This document shows, one piece after another, positions 24,901-40,757 of a stretch of 64,000 nucleotides of DNA (positions are counted from its first letter, which is position 1; each line of letters starts with the position of its first letter). Under the pieces are notes generated by a model. That model did no database searches, was not told where the DNA came from, and saw nothing but the letters and a program-made list of their open reading frames with translations. The DNA comes from Paralichthys olivaceus. Taxonomy: Eukaryota > Chordata > Actinopteri > Pleuronectiformes > Paralichthyidae. Made by a program: the position numbers and the translations under genes. The stretch is taken from positions 17,256,316 through 17,320,315 of the forward strand of contig NC_091098.1 in NCBI RefSeq assembly GCF_024713975.1, in the 5' to 3' direction.

Positions 24901-27900
24901 AGGAACCAACCATGAGGAGTGACGATAAGAGGCAACTTCACTCCATCCTTCACCTCTTTTGGTTTGATCAACAAAGCTTCAAAATCAAGGTCAGCTACAA
25001 TTTAAAAAAAAGGCTTATTAATATTACATATATTGTTCTATTTGTCTCACATTAACACCAAAGTATTTCCAACCCTTCATAAACTTTCGGACATAATATT
25101 TTTTTCTGATTTAAGACTAACTGGGAGCTTTCACTTCTGTTATCCTTCTATTGTAAGAGAAGTTGCAAACTTCCAGGTTTGAACAAACAAATATGTTGAT
25201 AAATCTGTCTGTTGATAAAAATCAGTGGTTATCAGCTTAGGTTTGTTCATTCTAGACAAAGGTGGTTGTTAGCTTCCTTACCAGATTATTTGAGATCTCA
25301 TACTCAGTTTTTTGTGGATTCTGTCAGAAAGCTGTTTACCGTATGTACATTTCAGAGTAGACAAAACTGACTATATCTCTCCGGATCATTTGAGAAAAAA
25401 CAAAAATGAACAATTGGTAGTCTTACAGTATTGAGTGTTGTCTTGATCTGGGGGAGGGGTGAAAGTCAAGATCTGCCAGTGAATATCTGGTAACACCTGA
25501 GAGTCTTCCAAAGTCACCCACTCAATTTGCTCCTGAGAATCTCTGGCTGGAAGGAAACCAACCCTCTGGACAGAGATATTACATTACAACGAGTGACATA
25601 ACTGACTCTCCATCTCATGGTATCCCCCAACACAATCCCAAAATGACATTGATGTAAAAACATACTTAATAATACTAATAATATATGAAAATATTTATAC
25701 TGAAATAAAGAACACTGAGCCTACCAGACTTGGGGGGTAGTTAGGAGAAGAGTAGCTGACAACCATCAGATCTCTCTCTATGTTCAGCAGACACCAGCTT
25801 CCAGCATCACACTCTGCAGACAAAGGTCTTTATCAGGACAGTGCTCTTGTAAGTAAGTGAATTGTTGGAGACTGTCAGCACCAAATATCTGTAAACTAAA
25901 AGAAAAATCTAGATCCAAGCATGAGTAAGATCAAGGCTTATAAATGTGTCCAGTGACTTACTTGAGGTCAGAGAGGTGACTTTCCCGGAGCTTATATCCA
26001 CCATCAACAGGTCCTACAAGAGGAAAATGTAAATTCATCAGAAAATTATCAATCTTGTCCATTGTTATAATAACAAGCCTCTTCTCAGGAGTTGACTCTA
26101 CCTTGTGGCTGCGCTGAGGACAAGCTACAATAACACTCTGACTATCAGCTGACCAGCATTGAGGGGACAACTGAGAGCTGTAGAGACCAGTGAAGCCATC
26201 TGTAAAGACACACCAATGCAGACAGACATAATAAGGTTTTTATTTATAGTGGAAAAAAGGGGAATATTCATATGACTATATAAATGCCTGTCATTGAACA
26301 GGGTGTACAATGAAATTATAGGTATCAACTATTCCTCACCTTCTCCAGGTCGCTGTACCACATCCACCACCACTGAGGTTTTCTTGGTATACCAGTCATA
26401 CTAAAAATGATTTGCAAGCACAAAGAAAAGCATATGGAGCAAATAGAATGTACAGCTGTAACAACATATATATATGTCCACAGAATAGAAAAGCACAAGA
26501 TGGCACATCACATCTAACTACTATCTTCAGTGAAGACAGTACTATTTGTAAAGGGAAAGTAGACACTTCTGGTGCCTTGTACAGTCTTCTATTTGCTTCA
26601 AGGTTAAAAACTGCATGTATACAAATTAGTGTAAAAAGAATTTCCCCTTGAGGGATCAATAAAGTATCTGTTCTTCTTCTCTCATCTCTGGTGAGGACTT
26701 GTGATCTGATCTCACTTCCCCTCTAAATATATATATAAATTAATATGTGTGTAATTTCTGTTTGCAAAGACCACAGTTTGCAGATTTGTCCACTATACAT
26801 GTGTTTGTGTGTGTCTGAGAGCACGAGAGATGTAGAGAGAGAGAGCATGAGAGAGGTGGAGATGTAAGAGAGAGATAGGTATGTAATGAAATATGTCTGC
26901 ACTGTTTGAACTGTGTGTACAGATGAGGTGCAAAGATTTTAGATTTGTAGTGAAACTGTAGATAGTCATAGGTGTCAGCTGAGAAAACGGTTTTTCATAC
27001 ATGGTCTGGGACATATTTGCATTCACATCCGTCCCAGACAACCTCCAAATGTGGTCCGACTGATCTGATCTAAAGATGCCATGACAACGCATTTTGGTGC
27101 ATTCAGACCTGTATTTAGCTCTGACCACTTGTGATGGGATCACTCAGGATGGATCTAATAACAGATCTGAACGGGGCTTTGTGGGGGAAAAGAGAGGCTT
27201 AATTCTGTCTCACCATACAGAGCCTGCTGCACTGCATATGTGGCCCATAGACAGAACATTCCAAGTACACAATTCGACACTGGTCTGGACTCATCCTGGG
27301 GGAACACACTGCACTGGTGCCTGATGACAGCTTCTCTAAAGGACATAAACAGATACATGTGAACATCCGCAATCAGTAGCTATAACAGTTTTACACTAGA
27401 AAAGGTGTGAAATACATTAATATGTGTGAAATTCAGATATGGAAAACCTGCCTACGTGCAGAACACTCTTGTCACTTAATGTTAACGTTTCTAAAATAGG
27501 TATTAAAGACTTAATAAGGAAGGAATATTCACCAACTTACCACATTTCCCCCCAGTGAGATCCACATAGAATAAAGTCGACCTGACAGAGAAGGGGAAAA
27601 CATTACTAAGGAGCAGTATTAGCCTGTGAGCCTTACACACAGTTCTTAGTCCAGCTTTAATTTGAACTTTTCTCTGACAGGTGTAACCAGTAATCACCTC
27701 CTGTTGGGGCAGTACTTGAGGCCAAGTCTGAATGGCTCGTGGCACCAGCCTACAAACACCACACCTGTGTCACCTGGAGCCCAAAATGCCTGCAGACACA
27801 GAGATAGACCATGATGACTAAAAATAGACAAACATGAAAAAAAACACTCATCCTTGCAAGGAAGTGTTGCACTTACCTGTCCAGGTGAGATATTTTCAGG

Positions 27901-30755
27901 CACACCTTCCAGCACAGAGACGTTGTCGCCCTCGATGTCCAAAACACAAAGCACTGGACAATTCTTACCAACCAGCGCCTCTCCCCAGTCCTCACGGAGG
28001 ACAAATTGCTCCCCCTGCAGGAATTGTTTTTATAAACCAACTTAAACTATAGACAATTGGAAAGTAGGAATGTAAACTTAAACCTTTGAAGAGTGACAAT
28101 GTTTTCAATTTTGAAATTTGAGAGAGTTCATTTCAATTACTTTAACAGTCTCCTTTTTCTCCTCTTTCATGGTTTCCTCCTCATCCCCGATGGAAGACAG
28201 CTCCGGTGACACAGTCTACAAGCAGAAAATGAGATACAGAATAATGAGCAATGACATTTACATTACATTAATCCTACACACAGTGCCGATGAGCTATGGT
28301 AAATGGTGAATAAACTCTACATCATATACAGGGCAGAAAACATGCTTCATGTTCTGATGTCCACATTCCAGCAAGGCGTGTCAAGGTATCAATCTTTTAA
28401 AGGTGATGGAAAATACCTGGGAGGCATTCAACATGAAAAGATTTTCAAGATGCACCAGTTTGCCGAGTTGTTATAAAATAAGCTCCCTCTCAATGGCATG
28501 CAACAACTATTAAGATATATTTGCTCCATTCTGTTGAGTCTTAATTTGCTGAAGCTAACATTCTACCAACTTAGTGATTTAAGATTTGCAAGAAAGGTTT
28601 TTTCTTGATTTCAATTCTTTACCACTGAAGAGCTGGAAACTTGTATCTAAACTGTGCAATGAGGCAATCAAGTAACCATGGATCGACTTTAAAAAGTTTG
28701 TTGTGTATTTTGCAGTACTGAACATATTGACAAATTTAAGGGGGAAATCAACATGCTTGAAATTCTTTAATTGTAGAGCACAGTGCAGCAGTGTTTGTTG
28801 TTTGTCTCAGTTTGTGCTGACAGACCTGAAAGAAGGATTCTGCCTTGGGCCTCTTTCTCTCCGCCACATACAAAAGGTGGGTCTCAGAGTGGGACCAAAC
28901 CAAGCAGCCAAATTGTTCTAGGGATGCAAAAAAATTGTAAATAACACCTGCACATGTAAAAAGCCAAGTTTCAAAGAAACTGAATAACAGAAAAATTCTG
29001 ATGACTCACCGTCTTCATAGACTTTGCCGTGCTTCTTTAGGGCTGTTAGATCGATGCTCTTCATCTTGATGTTTTTACTCCAGATCTGCAGGGTCACAAA
29101 GGCGCCAGGAGAAAAGAGCGGTAAAATATCTAAGGTTCAAAATGCAAAGTCAAGGGAGATTTAGGCTATATGTAGAAAACATAGCAAACAGAGATATTAA
29201 TGAGCACCATACAGGGGGTCTAAAAAAGTAAAGTGTAACATCATTGGAAATTTGACAGACATTTACTCTGGCTTCCAGAGTTTTCACTTTAGTGCGTCAT
29301 CTATTCTATATGAATATTTAGAAAACATGTTTTGATAGCTTCCATAGCTTCCATGTCATATTGTATTGATATCCTAAATGTGTCTTTTTGCTATAATTTT
29401 GTGCTTCTGATATTTTCAATGATCAATATAAAAACAAAAAACTGACTCCAAACGACTGATGAATTGTTTTAATGTGTTTAGTGAAAGCCCAGTGATCCGC
29501 AGTGAATGTCTGTTAAATATCTAACCTAAAAGTATCTTTAGTGGAACAAAGACATCACAGTGGATGTGAGTCTCAATGCTGAGTGTGAGTGAGAAGGACG
29601 ACCACACACCTCCAGAAACTGTTTGTCGTCCCCTTTGATCTTACACTCTCTGACAACAGCCTTCATTTCACCTGAGGGGGAATCCTTGCTCAACACCCTG
29701 ACAGGAGGAAACTGTTGATGAGACACAGGTCCAGAGGAACATTTCCAACTCCAATTCAGATAAAAAGAGAAAAATGTTGTACGTACTCTCCTTTAATCTC
29801 AGTGCAGTTTCCAGAAGCTCCAGAGAAGACCACAGACTTATCATCGTGGAACACAATGTACTGCCGGCAAAACTTGACATTCTCATTCCTCTCCAGGTCA
29901 CGTTGGCTCCACTCTGCAGAGGAGAATAAACAAACAGAATAATTTTCAAGACAAGAGCAGGAAGTATTTCAGTAGATGTCATAATAAGAACTGCTTGAAT
30001 TCTGTAAATGATAAGGAAAGGAGCTTCAACGCTTCCTAACTCATCTCCTTTAGCATAGGACACACCAGACACCCAAGAGAATTTCCTCCACTACCATAAG
30101 GTTTTCTTCACGTATAGTCCTCACATGATCATATCATTTCAACATTTCAGTCCTGTTTGTTTCATTTTAATTTCTAATGACATCTATTTGTTCCTTTAAT
30201 TGAACTGAAAACCTCACATTTTCATTTGGCGAAACATTGTCCCAGGACGTGTCTGTCTTGGACAGGAAACTTTACCATAACTGTGGGTTCACAGCCTACG
30301 GCACAAAGTGCCCTGCAGTCTGTGTAACTTATATTACACATTAAGTTGTTGTTTTCTTGTTTATAACTGGCTGTGAGTGGAGTTGGGTTTTCTCTGCAAT
30401 GTGAGTCTCCTTTCCTAACTCCTTTCAACTTCTCCTTTACATCCTTCCTAGGCCTGGTCACTTTTTTCCCATCGGGATGGAGGAGTGGTGGTTTGGGAAA
30501 AGGAGTTGATTTTGACAGATCGTGTTTGTTGGGACACGGACACGAACCTGTGTAGATGTTGCTGTATTTGCCTCCATACTGGGAGGTGATGACAGGTCCC
30601 ACGTCTGCTCTGCTCAGAGAAGGGAAGAGGCTGACCTCCCGGTACAGTCTGGCTATTTCCTCCGGGTTGCTCGTCACCTGACAACACGCAGCAGAGAAAC
30701 TCACAGCACGTCTCCGTGACACAAAGTGTCTCAGCGCGAACAATGCTTTATTCAT
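21942..30755 (-). CDS. apeh: Acylamino-acid-releasing enzyme (acylpeptide hydrolase)
   Basis: A prolyl-oligopeptidase-family serine peptidase that releases N-acetylated amino acids from blocked peptides (family knowledge). I traced 22 coding exons with consistent GT-AG phases: 30755-30548, 29913-29787, 29697-29610, 29085-29010, 28917-28826, 28215-28141, 28014-27877, 27789-27698, 27581-27541, 27335-27214, 26400-26340, 26199-26102, 26013-25962, 25813-25725, 25565-25427, 24994-24911, 24430-24350, 23281-23193, 22907-22717, 22440-22338, 22251-22145 and 22047-21942. Product 752 aa. The propeller region carries [22 protein letters not shown] and RLSPDQ-like RMSPDQC. The hydrolase domain has GGSHGG (Ser607), LGEDDKRVP (Asp695) and NNHSLS (His727), each offset by 20 from the human triad 587/675/707. 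The 20 extra residues are all N-terminal and basic. The gene is intact; a possible poly(A) signal lies near 21551-21556. Confidence 0.96.
23880..24145 (+). mobile_element. Teleost non-LTR retrotransposon 3' tail
   Basis: Contains the common fish LINE 3' UTR wording: gagcctggttctgctaaagg, gagagtttttcctccacagt, caccaaagtgctttctcat, aaagtgctttgagataat and ggcactatacaaataaa, ending in attgaattgaactgaattg. It is a 3' fragment with no coding sequence, lies in an apeh intron and is antisense to apeh. Placement in the Rex1/L2 group is from memory. Confidence 0.7.
26635..26670 (+). mobile_element. Retroelement 3' tail fragment
   Basis: The sequence ttccccttgagggatcaata followed by aagtatctg is a widespread 3' terminus of fish LINE/SINE copies. 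It ends an AT-rich stretch in the apeh intron between exons 10 and 11. The body of the element is not recognisable. Confidence 0.5.
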
Positions 30756-31373
30756 GTCCTAGCCGGGAAGCTAGGCGGCTAGCTGGGTTAGTTTACCACC
30801 AAACACACAGGAGTCGGTGAAACATTAGCCTTTGAGTAACAAGCGAGTTAGTTTCTGGATTAAACACTAGACCGCTTGCTAAGTCAGCTGCTATCAAAAC
30901 ACTTAGCAAGTAGCTAAGGCAAGTTGTACATTTTACGCATTCACAGTTAAAGTTGATTCTGGCTGCGTGTCGTATCCGTTCAAAGAGTCTGTAAAGTTCA
31001 ATCTTACATGTGACGCCATGACAGTGACGCTGCTCCGCTGGTGACACACAGAACACAATGAACACACAGGCACGCCAAAACCAAGCTAGCCAAAAAGTAA
31101 ACATCTTATTTCTTCCTGTGACTTACAAAATAATGTATAATACCAGTAATACAGTTCTCGAATGGACCAAAACCGGAAAAAAGGAATATATTTACGATTA
31201 ATGGGAACGAAGACATCTAAAAAATACGCCCAAGGCTGTTTGGGACTGCTAAAAATATTTCTTTAAACAGTTCATTAATACCAGTAATATACAAATGCTT
31301 TTATTTTGTAAGAAAGCCACTATACCGCAACGCCCTAAAAAGGAAGTAGGAAGTATAAAATAACCGAGCTTTT

Positions 31374-31387
31374 AGCGCCCTCTTGCG
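31374..31387 (-). promoter_or_regulatory. CTCF-like core motif
   Basis: The minus strand reads CGCAAGAGGGCGCT, matching the right-hand core of the CTCF consensus (AAGAGGGCGC) but weaker at the left. It lies between the divergent apeh and capza1 promoters, a plausible insulator position. Binding is not shown. Confidence 0.35.
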
Positions 31388-31659
31388 TTGTAGTCTCTCA
31401 GGTCTCATGTCTTCACATTTCTGTACAGATTTATCCTTTTCCTTTTTTTCAATTTCCATCAACAGCAACCGACACAAATATTTAGAAGTGGCATAGAATG
31501 TGAAAAATATAAAAAGAGACATTGCTAATTAAGTGTTGGGTGAAATACAATCTTATTTCATTATATAAGCATTATTTATAAACTGATGGAAAAAATTAAA
31601 CGCTGATTATATTTAATCAACATATTCGAAAACACCTTTGAAAAGTGTAGGATATGTTT

Positions 31660-31866
31660 TAGAATTACTTTGTAAAGATATATGTCAGGATCACTTTGTA
31701 AAGATTATATTTCATGGTTGTTTGTAAAGGTAGATTTCATAGTTGTTTGTAAAGATATATTTCATAGTTGTTTGTAAAGATATATATTTTATAGTTGTTT
31801 GTAAAGGTATATTTCTTAGTTGTTTGTAAAGATATATTTCAGAATTACTTTGTAAAGATTTATCTC
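31660..31866. repeat. Minisatellite, about 8 units of about 25 bp
   Basis: Units of the form 'gttgtttgtaaagatatatt' plus 'tcata' are repeated head to tail with small changes; outer units read attactttgtaaagat. The array is AT-rich and ends about 80 bp before the capza1 start codon. It creates a spurious minus-strand frame of repeated Tyr/Lys/Gln codons. Confidence 0.9.
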
Positions 31867-31946
31867 TGAACAACTTCCTCATGTGACTGAACCGCCGCAA
31901 TGGTTTTGTCAGTCAGCTGGGGTGGGTGGGGTCACAAAGAGCCAAG

Positions 31947-35327
<3,381 letters not shown>

Positions 35328-36675
35328 TGGAAGGTCAGGGACTGACCAGGGAGACGCACGCTCCACTTGTCTCACAACCCACCTATACGTGCGCAAGGAC
35401 TAACCAAAGCAATGTCAGTATGGGGCAAGGAATTAATAATGATAAAAAACTAACAAAAAAAAGAATAACTGAAGATTTGCAGACTGCTAGGCACAGGTAT
35501 CTGTTTGCGGTAAAGAAGTTGCAGTATGGAGACAGATGGTTTGGAGAAAATGGTTACTTGAGGATGTGTGTTGTGAGAGTTGTGTGCAGGGCTGTGCTCA
35601 GGACTGCTACATTAGAGGAGTAAATCTTCCTTCAGCCATTTAAGGAATCACAGGCCTCCCTAGATTCAGGTGTCAGTGGTTAAATTACTCTTTCTTTATC
35701 AAACGGTTGCAGAACTGTTATCATGTCACATTGGAGATATCAGCCCACACGGACAAAAACCAGAACTGCACAAGGCAGCTGATGAGAGAAATTAAGCACA
35801 TCATTACATATCAAGAGCTGGGTTTTGGAATAAAATATTCATTTTGTGAAACTTTTCTTTTCCTTATAGAATTGGGAAACAGGTGCATCAGGATAAATTG
35901 GCACAAAATGAATTGCAGTCATCTTAACTGGTAGTGACAGAACCTGGTTATACATGGCAGATGAGATTGACAGTTTTTTTTATCTGATAACATTTAGAAG
36001 TGGCACGATTCTCAGCATAGCTCTGTTCCTGCACTGTTGACCTCTGATGTTTGTCGGTGTCTATCAGGGCTGAGGGAATGTGTATTTACTTACTGTTTGT
36101 CACTGATGTATGTGTCTCCACCAATGCGAACAATGATGACTGAAACAAGATAAATCACCCTCTACGCTGCTGCATCTATAATGCATTCTCTGGTCTCTTA
36201 CTTTGACAAACACCACCTCCACTGCTGTACAGCTTTTCCTTTGTGAAAGGAGAAACATACTCATAATAACCAAGATTTATTTGCCAAAATCTCTTTCCTA
36301 TGGTAAAGAACTCCATCCTCCCACCCATGTATGCAAATTTCTATTTTAATATGCTGGTTTTTGTTGGAGTCTTATAATATTATTGCACTCTGAACTGTAA
36401 CAAACTGTGTATTGGTCAATGCCAAGTGAATGCAAATCTGTTGCCGTGTAAGGCAAGATCATATACTGTATACGTTACATGACTTCTTGAAGGCCACATC
36501 ATTCTGTATGTGTTACACGACTTCTAAGTAGGCTGACTCTGGATCAGTTACATGTTATCTAGACTGTGCCGTGTTCAACTCTCACACAATACTACAACTG
36601 TGTACTGATCAGTTATTAAGCTCAAGACTGTACTGCCCCATTCTGTTGTACAAATAAATGGATTGAACATCTTGG
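35328..36675 (+). other. capza1 3' UTR
   Basis: Follows the capza1 stop codon without any coding frame. It ends at a canonical polyadenylation signal (AATAAA at 36653-36658) in a typical 'tgtacaaataaatggattg' setting, so the final exon is about 1.5 kb. Confidence 0.75.
36653..36658 (+). terminator. Polyadenylation signal of capza1
   Basis: AATAAA at the end of a gene-free 1.3 kb stretch on the capza1 strand, followed within 20 bp by a GT/T-rich stretch (gattgttgttttcc). Confidence 0.7.
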
Positions 36676-36890
36676 CTAGATTGTTGTTTTCCTTTTTATG
36701 GAGTCGCATGCACATCGCATTGGCTCTCAGTTAAGATACAGCTTTAAAATGACACTAACTAGAGCACATGCATCTGTCTGAGGCCCAAAGTCCTGTTATA
36801 TTCCTTCAAATAGCAAAGACTCGTAGACATCAGCCCCAAAATATGCCTCATTTTTTTAACCAAGTTTCTACATTAGAGAGACTGACCAAA

Positions 36891-37048
36891 AATACCTGGA
36901 TCCGTGCCAAATTGTAATTTCCTCTTTCTTAGCCTCTGTCCCATTCTTCCTCCAAGTTTTGTGGAATTCTATTCAGTAGCTTTTGCGTCATCCTGCTGAC
37001 AAACAAATAGGCAAACAGACAGGTGAAAACTATCTCGGCAAAGGTAAT
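36891..37048. mobile_element. Diverged fish MITE fragment ('CCTCCGCCAAGG' family)
   Basis: Diverged copy of the family seen more clearly at 42156-42444. Shared wording includes 'cctccaagttttgtgg', 'catcctgctgacaaacaaat' and the closing 'ctcggcaaaggtaata'. It lies between the convergent 3' ends of capza1 and cttnbp2nl. Confidence 0.6.
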
Positions 37049-38031
37049 AAATAAAAAAACAAAACACACCTTTAAGGCATCGGCAATTTATTTAAAATAC
37101 CACTAGGTGTTGCAGGTGTTCAACATATGCATATTTTCTAGAGAAAGCTGAGGGACATCGCCCCTCACAGATAAGCAGTGTCTATATAAATTGACAAATT
37201 TAAATCAAAAGGCTAAAATAATTTCTTTCAATGAATTCTTGTTATTTAAAGCTAGAAAACAAAACATAAAACACAGTAAATGTCAAATAAAATAAAACAT
37301 GTAGCATCATTAGGAAAACACACAATTCTATAGTTACAGTAGCAAGATTCAACCCTTTATACCAAATGGTTCTCGGCACAGGACTCAGTCCTTCTTGGTT
37401 TGAGTGAAGCGGAAATGAATTGTTCCCTGAATAAAACATCTGAAATTGTAGACATACAGTGTCTTAGAGAAATGTAGTGCAAAGTGTGCTCTCCCTTTTT
37501 CAAGACAAGATTCAGTGTATCTGTGACTAGTAGAAAAAAAAAAAAAAAAACAGCACATGCAAGTGATATTGTTCATTTAATTATTTACAGTATACTATTT
37601 TCATGGCCAATGTCCACAACAGCTGCATAAGAGCCAGTAGGCAAAACATTTTAAAGTTATTATTTTATTGTGACATGGTGACAGCTACACTTTCGCTATG
37701 CTCTACATCCATATTTTGGCCCCTCCACTAGCTACACAGTGTTGTATCTGACTCTTGTTTTATTCTAACAGGCAGCTTGAGGCATTACAGGGGTGTGATA
37801 AGGAGGGCTGTGCTTTAAGATCACACTGACACTTTGTGTTTAAAAGTCAACAGTTCTCTTTATATATGGTTTCTCAACACCCCTAATATAGGGTTTAAGT
37901 GGAAAATAACATAAATATTCTTTTACTCTAAAATTTCAAACTCAAATATTCTACATAAAGAAACAAAGACAGGGATGTAAAAAATATTAAATCCTATGAA
38001 ATAATCAATAAAAGACTAGGGGGTAGTGGTG

Positions 38032-38375
38032 CATAGACTCTATGTAAAGATGGACGACATGACAGCTCCCCAAAAGTGAAGCCAAATCATCTTGATAGTC
38101 TAACCAGTACACATTTAAAGTACGAGATGGTTTCTGTTTTAGTTAGTTCTTATCACACTGATGTATGTTCAAGTTTTCTTTTTGACAGTACGTTTAGTTT
38201 TAGTTATATTATAATAGGTTGATTGATCATTTTGATTGACAGCTGAGACTGATTGGTCAAGCAAATGTATGGGCATTGTCCCACAATCTCTACTGGCACC
38301 TGTACTTGGTGTATTTATTTTATTAAACGATGGGAGAAAGTGGGGACACGTCATCCATCTGTATACAGTCTGTGA
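38032..38375. mobile_element. MITE with terminal inverted repeats
   Basis: The left end reads catagactctatgtaaagat followed by ggacgacatgacagctcccc. The right end, reverse complemented, reads cacagactgtatacagat followed by ggatgacgtgtccccac. The roughly 35-bp ends are thus inverted copies with several mismatches. The wording matches a very common fish non-autonomous element (ends 'catagactgtatataaagat'). It has no coding capacity and lies just downstream of the cttnbp2nl stop codon, probably in its 3' UTR. Confidence 0.7.
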
Positions 38376-38499
38376 TTTGAACCAGTCCATCTACTGATGA
38401 GTGCTATGAAGTGGGCTTGAGCCCCAGTAAAAATGAAAATTACGCTAAATGTTGATGAAGGCCTAACTCGTTTAGCTGTGAGTTTATATACTCCGGCCG

Positions 38500-40660
38500 T
38501 TAGCTGCTAGAAAATAAAACAAGGTCTGATTCCTTGGCTCCTTCCTGGCTGTTGTTGCTTTGCCCACAGGTTCCGGTCAGCTCGGGGAAGAGGCTGCTCC
38601 GAGCAGAGTGACTTGGGGAGCCTGGAGTTGGACTCATGCCTGGCTTTTTGGGAGGGATTGGAGGAGGATGGGTTCTCTCTGAGCGAGGAGTGAGGGGGGA
38701 GCGGATGCCTGGAGATAGGGGCCCTGAAGACGGCGACCTCCCACCAGGAGGGGACGCTGCTAGGTTGCGGTAGTCTGTACCGAACGGCGAGCTGCTGAGT
38801 GGGGCCAGCTTGACTCCCGCTTGCTGGCTGGTGAAGCGGGACAGCACCTGAGTGACAGTGTTGCGGGCCAGCTGCTTAGCTGTGCTGTGCTCCGGTGGGG
38901 GAGGAATGCAGGAGGTGGTGGGGGAGAGGTCCCTGGGGGAAAGCGGGCCACCTTGCTGCTGCTCCAGCTCAGCCTGGCTCTGGAACTTGTGCCTGGCGGC
39001 CTGGAATCGCTGGTTGATTCCGGCCTGATAGGAGGACTGATGTAAGCCCGGGCTGCCAAGGCGCTTGGCAAGGATGGGGGAGGAAATGGGGGAGGAGGAG
39101 AGAGAGGAGGAGGCTGTGCTGGAGGGAGAGTGAGGGTGAGGGTGAAGAGGGGAATGCAAAGGTGTGGCTCCCCCATTCTCTATCAGCCCTACATTGTCTG
39201 CTCCCCTCCCCTCTGGAGTTGGTTCTGTCTCTTTATGATTGTGATGGCCGTTGACCTTTGACAGTGAGGTGGATTTAGGAGTGACAGTTACCTTTCCATC
39301 CGGTGCAGTCTGAGCAGAGGTGGACACCACCATTGCCTTGGGAAGTGACTCTTTCACCTCCGTCACAGCCTCCTCTACGCTCTCTTTACCTCCTTCAGGC
39401 TCAGCCAACCTCTTCCTCAGCTCCTCCACCTGTCTCTCCAACTCCCTACTCCTCTCCTCCTCTTTGCTGACCCTGGCTTTCATTCGCTCTAGTTCGGAGT
39501 CAAACTCAGCCTGCTGCTTCTGAGACCTGGCCTCTAGCTGGGCCGCCCTGCTCCTCTCATTTTCTAGGATCCCCCTGAGCTTCTCTAGAGCACTGGTCTC
39601 TTCTAGGAGCAAGGTTTGAAGTTGGGAGACCTTCTGAGCCTCCTCCTGAGCCTGGCCGCTGGCCTTCTGGAGCTCCAGGGTCAGAGTGGAGGAGAGCCGC
39701 TGCTGCTGGGACAGTGACTCCTCTACCTTGCTCACCAGCTGTGCCTGTTCCTTCTCCAACCTCCGCACACTGTCACGCTCCCCTTCCAACTAAAAAGAGA
39801 GGGAGAGGAATGCAAGACAAGGTAAGTCTTCCAAACTTGACCACAAGGAGGCAAAAGAGCACTGCTCTGTTGCATTAAATCAAACAGCATGAGAAGCACT
39901 TGAAAAAAGAACTGTTGGAATAATTGGTATAAAACATTCGGACATGCATTTTGCAAAAAAAACTATGATGAACAACTGACAGCGTCTTTTTATACATGTC
40001 CAAATGGTCTATTTCTTTATATTTTAGATTAATTGTAAAGATAATTCTCTTTTCCATTTCCCATTATATACCAATCACATTCATGATACTGACTCTAGTT
40101 GTGCTATTTCATTCAAATGGCTTATTTGCAATGGATAATTTTATCTGCTTTATTAGACACAGCCCATATAAAAATGGTGCCCACTCTGACAGCAGTTAAG
40201 TTTTTAAGAGTTTCAAAAATGGCTGGCATCATTTGTAGGTAATGAAATCCCAACTTTCTTGGCTCTATCTACATACAGTTCTGTCTGATGAATTTAAATA
40301 AGGTCCATGTGAGTCATACAGGAAAGAAGATGAAGTACGAGGTGTTTCAGAGTTTAGAGAGTCAGACAGAGAGGCGGTTCTTAGCTTTTTACTTTGTGAA
40401 AAAATGTTTTTTTGCTTGCATGGCATGTTTATGGAAAGTTCAGTCCACTCTGAGGTCATCAGTGGGTGACTGGACTGCTTAAAAGCGTTGATGAATAGAA
40501 GGAAATGGGAGGTGATAAAATACAAAACTAATGTATATGATTAGTGTCCAAATAAACAACACATGCAGGAAAGCTAGAGGAAGACTGGGAGACACTCAGG
40601 AACCCTTTCTTACATAAGGCCCTTGTCTTTAGTTTGTATGGGGCTGGTTGTGTGCTCACA

Positions 40661-40757
<97 letters not shown>

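Larger units (their letters stand above)
30756..31946. promoter_or_regulatory. Head-to-head intergenic region of apeh and capza1
   Basis: About 1.2 kb separates the divergent start codons of apeh (minus) and capza1 (plus). It should contain both promoters. The apeh side is moderately CG-containing near 30700-31100. The capza1 side holds a 25-bp minisatellite directly upstream of its 5' UTR. No clear TATA boxes were seen. Confidence 0.5.

Noticed and set aside
31712-31900. 62-codon minus frame rich in Tyr, Lys and Gln repeats
   Set aside because: Produced by the 25-bp minisatellite upstream of capza1.
38760-39176. 138-codon minus frame rich in Pro and Ser overlapping cttnbp2nl
   Set aside because: It is an alternative frame of the real cttnbp2nl last exon, which carries the conserved motifs.
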